Positions 57,062 to 64,000 of a DNA stretch of 64,000 nucleotides are shown here, piece by piece. The stretch lies in assembly GCF_007655135.1 (NCBI RefSeq), contig NC_045134.1:8948982-9012981 (forward strand), read 5' to 3'. Both the position numbers and the translations under genes were made by a program. Every line of letters begins with the position of its first letter. Positions within the stretch are counted from its first letter, which is position 1. This DNA comes from Punica granatum. Taxonomy: Eukaryota > Streptophyta > Magnoliopsida > Myrtales > Lythraceae. Below the pieces are notes generated by a model. The model was given only the letters and a program-made list of their open reading frames with translations, was not told the origin of the DNA and did not search any database.

Positions 57062-58669
57062 ATTCTTGGTTTGCCTAAAGTGACAGCCTATATTCTAGAA
57101 GATTCTGATTTCTACTAGAGGAGAATATTGCTATAGTATAATTTTTTTTAATTATTTATTATTTTCTATATTAACTTGACTCAGGAGCCTGTAGTTTTTT
57201 ATTTCAGATTATTTCCTGGTCCAATTTTAGAAAAGTAATCTATATGAGTAGATGTCATTTTCCTATTCTAAAGTAAAGGGAGGTGTGTTCCCTCTACATA
57301 TAGGCTATTCACTTCATTGTAAGAAGATATCTCACAAACTCTTATTGTTTAATAATACTTTGAGTTTTCCAGGACTCTTGGTTTTTCAGCGGGTTTAGAC
57401 GTGTATTATTTCCTTCGAGTCTAAATTCGAATTTAGACGTAAGAAATCGTGATCTGCGCTGCATCAGTGACTTAGATAAACTTTATCTAAACCAGCATTT
57501 TCAGGGACAGCCTCTTCCTTTTTTGCCGTCAGCAAGCAGTGAGCTAGATAGTTCTTCTGAATTGTATCATCCTCCTCCAATGATGATCACCTGGTCAGCA
57601 AGCTGAAATATATATATTACCCATCATGTTCTATCATGTTCTGATAGACAAAAAAAGCTGTGTTAATTGGGGACCAAATAATGTAAGTTCCCGAGCCATG
57701 TCCTCTAGGAGTCTTTGTCACTAGTCTTGTGCCAGCTTGGATATTTGAGGTTCCATGTTTGCCTTGGGGAGACATTTGGAAGACATCGCTGAAGCAGCTA
57801 TATTGTAACGCCCGCCTGGAAAAATCCGATATACGAGGAATTATAAAAGACGTAAACTATTCATGCATATCCTTAAATTCATAAAATTTACAAATAATGC
57901 AATATTACATTATTTTTCTGTAAATAATTCGTAAATATCAGTCGGAGTTGAACGGATAGAATACATGAAAATCCATTTATGTTTCGGTTGTGCAATCTAA
58001 TAACTCTTAAACCTATAATAAGATCTGAAAAAAGAATCACGGGTAAGTTCGAGGAGAATCTAATAAGTGACAATGACCGATACTAGCTGGATCATGTATG
58101 TAAAATAATTTATCTCACAGTCGAACGGTTCAAAAAGTTATAATAATTGTGGAATCAAAATTCAAAATTCACACACATACATATAGATGCCTACGTCCAC
58201 ATTAGCTTGCGAGAAGGCCCATAAACATTAATCACATAGTCTATTGGAGAAGCCCAGATGGTAGCCAAATGTATCCATACACAATTAAAAGTTCCACAAT
58301 TATCGATGCCAAATCAGAATCACATAATCAATAGCATTCATACATGACCCGAAATTTTACAAAATAATAAATCACAAAGTAATGTAGAGTTCATAAGAAT
58401 ATTTCTTTCAAACATACTTTTATTTCCCAATCACTAGTAGAAGTCACAATCACTTTCAATAAAATTTATAAAACCTTTGATTGCGTAGAATGATTCTTCA
58501 ATTTTATTCAATTTTTAATACTAAATTTCTCTATGTCAAAGCCTATTCGGCTCCCCACTATTTCTAATTACCATAAACCCTCTCCCTCTTTATGGTTTTT
58601 ATGCGGCAGAATGAAGGCAGTGGACTTATGATAAATAGGTTAATCAAAGACAAAATAAGTCGATTTGGT
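57062..58669. other. Intergenic; NLR-flank fragment and possible LTR remnant
   Basis: The text at about 57470-57530 (TTTCAGGGACAGCCTCTTCC) and about 57745-57800 (GCCTTGGGGAGACATTTGGA) matches 39180-39420 of NLR neighbourhood B. From about 57803 a TGTAACGCCCG start followed by AT-rich DNA resembles a Ty3-type LTR, but no partner was found. No gene was recognised. Confidence 0.4.
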
Positions 58670-61588
58670 ATAAAAGGAAAGTGGGGCGGTTGCCGGCTTT
58701 CCCGGTGGCCACCCTACCCCCACCCCCAGTTTGCCAGCCACTCCAAAGGTCTCCATCGACCTCAGGCATCAGGGTGGACACTGGCGAGGCCCAAACCCCC
58801 GATTTTTTAGATCCCACAGCCACAGCCAAGGCCCTGTTGGATTTGGGGGGATCGTCATTTTTGTAGGCTCCAGTGACCTCAAATTCAATGGTGTCCTCTT
58901 TTTCAAAGTTTCATCACGATGGACTCCTCTCATTTTCTTCCTTGATTATCATAAGCTTCAATCACACAAATCCCTGACCATCGGAACCCATCTGGAAATT
59001 CTGCAACTCAGAAACCTGACTGAGAGCAAGGAGAAGCTCATCACAAAGGAAGGCACGGTGCCACTTAGTAATCCTAATATTGCAGCAATTAGGCGGGATT
59101 TCCAACAGCTCAAGATCTTCTCCTCTTAGTTGTTATGATCTCGTTCCATATATGGACAGACCGAGCTAGTTGCCTCGACTTGACTCGGATCTTCTTGAAC
59201 AAGTTTATTGAACCCGTACCGCAGTTTCAACCTACAGATAAACTTCCTGACCATTATATGCCTTGGTTGTGGGATCACCAAAATCGAGGGAGAGGCCTCT
59301 TCGGCGGTCACCACCCCGACTTGAGGTAGCCAATGGCCTTTGATGTGGCCAGCGAACTGAGGCGAGGTGTGGTATCTAGTGGGTGCTGGCGAGGCTGGCC
59401 GCCACCCCTCTTTCATGTGATCTCTGTACAATCTATATGCAATTGTAAATGTTAGGCCAATGCATAAGAAAATGACATGTAGGATGAAGCCTCCTATTGA
59501 GTGACTTTTGAATTCATAACCAATTAAAATGCAACAAATGGTGGTACGTTAATGTGCCACATCATCATAAAAATCCCAAGAATCTACCTCTGACATACTG
59601 GTAACTTTTTGAATTCTTTCATCACTATTTATATCAGGTTTGGATTATGAAAGCATATTATGAAAATAAAAAGTTGTTACATTCATCTTTATCTTCTTCC
59701 TATTTGATTTCTTAATTTAGAGTTGAGTAAGAAAAAATACTAAGAAGAAAAGACGTTCACGCAAAATAATAGTTAACATTTAAAAGCGATATGGTATTTT
59801 CAATCGCTAACATTAAAACAAAAATTTGACTTTTTAATAATATCACAGTTTGTTATGTTACTTTGTTGCTGACTTGCAAACGGGGCATCTCTGTGTTGCA
59901 TAGGATAGAAGGCGATCCATTTTTCTTTTTGTCAATTTTTATTATATATTATATAATTCGTAATTAGAATTAAAAAATACATTATATTAGATATATATAA
60001 CTGAGATAATATCAATTTTTATATTAAATTAAAAATCAAGAAAATAAAATATTATGTAAATCGAAAAATCTTCTTAAAAAGTTTCAATAATATTTTGTTA
60101 CATCGATATCTTATAAAAAAATATTCATTTAATTTTAAAATTGAAAAGTTTGTTATTTATTAAACATTATGAAATTAGCAGTATCTCATCATAAATTAGA
60201 AAATTAGAAAAGTATTCTCTGTGATTCTTTGAATATGATTGTAAAATGTCTTTTAAAAACTTAAAAAAACTCAAAAAATTCTAGGAAATTCATTCATTGA
60301 TCTCGATATATACTTGCTTTCTTTATATACTACTCATGGAGCCCATGCGTTGCACGGGAAAAATATTACATAATATACATTTTTAATTGTTTAAAAATCA
60401 TAATAATTTACATACCATCAATAAAAATATATTACTAAATATATGCATAATGGTAATTTAAATTTACGAATAAAATGTAAAAAACCTATATTGAAGATAT
60501 GTAAAAAGACATCCTCTAATTTGCATACATAACCACATTTTTTATTCTAAATTTTGACGTGATATATATATATATATATATATATAATTAGAGAACCCAA
60601 AAATTTCATCTAACAAATCAATCATTCTAGACGTACATAAATGACAAAAAGAAAAATAAATAATTGAAAAACTCATTGTAGACATACTTTTTGGAAAATT
60701 CAACTATAATTTTAATATATACCAAGAAAAAAATTCAAATCACAATATATTACATACATACATAATGAAATTTAATGAAAAAAAGATTTTTTTTTCATAA
60801 GAACATAGGTAGACGTATATAAAAGATAAAAGTGAAAAAAAATGATATTGGTTTATCACGGTTTTCATATTTTCGAGATCGGGAATTCGAAGTGAAACAA
60901 TAATAAGCAAAAAATTAAACGGCACCTTGTGGTTTATTTATAATGTATTATGTAGAATCTAGAAAGAATATAATCTTATTTTTTAAAAAAATTAAATATG
61001 ATTCATATATCTATAAGTGTGATGATTCCTATATGAATTATAATATCTCATTAAAGATATTTGTAATTTCTAAAAATTTATTAAAAATAGAAAATTTAAA
61101 AAAAACTCAAAAATTCGAAATTTAAATATGATTCATATATCTATAAGTGTGATGATTCATATATGAATTATAATATCTCATTAAAGATATTTGTAATTTC
61201 TAAAAATTCATTAGAAATAAGAAAATTTAAAAAAACTCAAAAGTTTGAGATAATTCCATTTAGAATCGAGCGTTCTGAGGCCACCTAGCCGACCTCGCCA
61301 TAATTCTATTTATATTAGATTAAAATTAAAAAAATAATGACTGATCACGGTGAAAATCTTTTATCATATATATATATATATATATCTATCTTTAAAAAAT
61401 TAAACAAAATTCTTTTATTAAAATTAATATATAAAAATTATCATATATTATATATATCTTTAAAAAATGAAAACAAAATATTTTTATTAAAAATTAATAT
61501 AAAAATTAAGAAACTAAAAAATTCGAGAAAATTTCATTCAGAAGTAGAGCCCTTTAAAGACAGCTGGCCAGGTCCCATAAAACTTCCC

Positions 61589-61636
<48 letters not shown>

Positions 61637-63450
61637 CTAAAGCCAGACACGCAATACACTCGATGTTACTTAAAACGTCTAATGAAATTAAAAAGATTAA
61701 TTAAAAGTGAATTTGGAGTATTACTGAAAGAGAAAGAAAATTAAGAGAGATGAGAGAGAGAGGGGGGAACAGAATTGGCAACTAGAAGTTGAATTTTAAA
61801 ATTACTTAGGGCCTGTTTGGTTTCAAAATTTTATTTTAAAATCACAATTCTAACTTAACTCTATCCACTACAAAACAAAATAACTCATACAAAGTCAAAG
61901 AGTGGGCCCCATTTATACCACTTTTTTTCACAACAAAACAACATAATTCATTCAAAGTCAAAGGGTGGGCCCCATTTTTTCCACTCAAAATCAAAATCAA
62001 AATCTGATTTTAAAATCCTACTATGAAACCAAACGCAACCTTAGTTATTCATCATTTCCTTTTAATTTAAGGTCACTTTAGAATAATCAGTGATGGTTAC
62101 ATACATATCTATATTTATATAAAATCGGATTAGAAAAAAGATCTTGAAGACAACTTATTTCAAAAATTGATTGAATAAAGTATTAACACAAATAAAAAAA
62201 ATCCCTCATAAAATCTGTCTTCAAAATTTTAAAAAATCTTTTTTAAAAAAATTTTTAAAAAATTCAAAAAAAGGAAAAATTCCATTTAGGATCTCGACGT
62301 TCTGACGCTAACAGGTTGCGCCTACCATGTTTTTGCTTTCATATATACTAGTCATGGATGTCATACATTGCATGTGAAATAATGTGATTCATTTTTCTGT
62401 TTTGACAATTTTATTACATATCATATGCGTATTTTGAATTGTTACAAATCGTAATCTACAATCATTAAGAATCTATTATATCATATACATATATATGACT
62501 TATATTCAATTAGAAAATAATTTTATTTTATGATAATAAAATATATTTTAAAAGTAAAAAAGTTATTTTGTAAAAATTATTATAAAATTAGTAAAACAAA
62601 AAATCTTAATTCCATTTAGTGATTGATATTAGAAAAATTAATAAATTGCCACATGTTAATTTCCATTATTCAATATTAAGAATTAGGAAAACTCCAAATC
62701 ATTTTTGAATTTTCAAATTTAGAATTTTTTGATTTATTAAATAATTATGTAACTATCTGTATCTCGTTAGAAAATTAGGAAATTATTTATCTGGATCTTA
62801 TGATAAAGCATCTTTTGAAAATTTTAAAAAGATATTAAAAGCTTTTATAAAAGTTAGATAACATAAAAATCGACAAAATTCCATTTTGCAACCGGACGTT
62901 TTAAGGCCATCTAGTCGGATCCATGATGTTCTCGATCTCTTATATACTATTCGTGTAATCCGTGCGTTGCACGGCTGGTATGTGATCCATTTTTCCATTT
63001 TGTCAATTTTATTATATATCATACACTGTTATAGATTGTAATCTACAGTTAGTAAGAATGTTGCATTGGATATGTATGACTAGTATTGAATTAGAAAAAA
63101 ATTCATTTTTGTTCGGATCAATGTCATAATATATCTTTTAAAAATTCAAACAATCGTGCTTGTTGTAAGTTACTATAATTAGGAAAACTACAAAAGTGAG
63201 AAAATTCCATCAGTAAGCGATATTAGGAAAATTGATAAAATTCCAATATGTTAATTTTCAATATTTATATTAATAACTAGAAAACTTGAAAATCATTTTT
63301 ATAATTTTTAAAAATTTAAAAATTTGTGATTTATTAATTAAATATTATGTAATTAACATGGCATCTCATCATAAAATTAGGAAAATATTTAGTATTATTC
63401 AGATCTTATGATAAAATGTAAAATCGGAAAAAAATTTATACGGTAAAAAT
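58670..63450. repeat. Dispersed AT-rich repeat, copy 2 (Helitron-like end motifs)
   Basis: The second copy of the repeat at 29920-33200, in the same orientation. Its head matches (GGGGCGGTTGCCGG near 58683), and it carries about 450 bp at 58936-59390 absent from the first copy, with a 64-codon frame of unknown nature. Palindromes of the type CCATGCGTTGCACGGG (near 60345) and CGTGCGTTGCACGG (near 62960) follow TATACTA words. (TA)n runs lie at about 60563-60585, 61367-61386 and 61592-61622. A short direct repeat of about 125 bp (ATTCATATATCTATAAGTGTG) occurs at about 61000 and 61130. No gene is supported. Confidence 0.55.
61809..62040. mobile_element. Tourist-like MITE (PIF/Harbinger type), second family
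   Basis: A 232-bp element with inverted ends (GTTTGGTTTCA and TGAAACCAAAC) and a TTA target duplication at 61806-61808 and 62041-62043. Two internal copies of a CAAAGTCAAAGRGTGGGCCCC word are present. The equivalent place in the first repeat copy (about 31250) reads AATTACTTATTTATCC with no element. Confidence 0.85.
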
Positions 63451-64000
63451 CGATAAATACACATAAATTTCCATATCAATAAGAAATACTCATAAAATTA
63501 CAATCTTGATGCGCCCGACAAAATGCCACAGTTCCATCGCCTTTTTGTCATGTAAAACAACTAAGAGAATATATTTGGAAGGTGAACTTGACGCTCAGTG
63601 AATAATCACAACCTAAATTAGCCGAATTATAGCATGTGTTCAGTAATATCATAAAAATATCGTCGAGACATTCAGAACTCAGATCTTTCCCGTGTCCTTC
63701 CCAGCTCCCGACCATAATGGTGGCTCCACACTGGCAGCCTCTCTTCTCCAGGCAGTCATTTCCTATTATTTGGCTTACGACTGGCTCAAGGCGCTACAAG
63801 ACTTACCAATTTCCATCAATCTCAATTCCAATCTCAAAATCTAGCTATCTCATTTTCAAATATTGTAATCGATCGTAAAAATATATGAATGATCCGTGAT
63901 ACTGACATGGTCATGACAATACAGTTCTAAATAATTAATTATAATCATGATGAAATATCAGATTAGAAATAGGTTACTCACTTTAACAAGCCCCTCGAAC
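63451..64000. other. Intergenic, no gene recognised
   Basis: A plus frame of 80 codons at 63636-63878 is not recognised. The composition becomes less AT-rich than in the preceding repeat. Nothing else is supported. Confidence 0.4.

Overview
This is nuclear DNA from a flowering plant, almost certainly a eudicot. It is AT-rich, carries spliced genes and plant-type transposons, and has two recognisable host genes: a chloroplast galactolipid synthase with 8 coding exons and an intron-less CC-NBS-LRR immune receptor. I cannot name the species; a woody rosid or Myrtales would fit but is not shown.

Layout. 1-2560: AT-rich intergenic sequence. 2560-3420: a block of more balanced composition, possibly organellar. 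4000-8080 (minus strand): MGD1, monogalactosyldiacylglycerol synthase, complete at 529 codons, with a 29-base G/C homopolymer and an 82-base GA run in its introns. 8525-21230: the left copy of a segmental duplication built on tandem repeats of about 335 bp. It is interrupted by two miniature elements and by an 8,234-bp Mutator-like element (MULE, 12481-20714). The MULE carries two convergent genes: a decayed transposase and an intact small GRF-zinc-finger membrane protein. A 29-bp minisatellite organised in a 174-bp higher-order repeat lies between them. 22.3-26.7 kb: a short retroelement remnant, a SINE, and sequence like that found downstream of the NLR genes. 27-33.5 kb: AT-rich intergenic sequence with foldback elements, SINEs and the first copy of a dispersed repeat. 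33959-37546: the intact NLR. 37.5-42.1 kb: NLR downstream sequence plus a LINE fragment. 42.3-45.65 kb: the right copy of the segmental duplication, without the MULE (an empty site). 45657-48127: an NLR pseudogene. 48.1-52.3 kb: repeated NLR 3'-end cassettes. 52.7-57.1 kb: a SINE, AT-rich sequence and a TRIM retroelement. 58.7-63.4 kb: the second copy of the dispersed AT-rich repeat, with a Tourist-like MITE.

How it fits together. MGD1 is a housekeeping gene at the edge of a young, repeat-driven NLR cluster. Three NLR neighbourhoods can be inferred: A, where the receptor body is gone and only flanks remain; B, intact; and C, a pseudogene. Because the segments are duplicated, several transposon insertions can be read directly against their empty sites. 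The most unusual object is the two-gene MULE. Its layout recalls maize MuDR (two convergent genes), but the second gene encodes a GRF-zinc-finger, coiled-coil, tail-anchor protein and has stayed open while the transposase has decayed.
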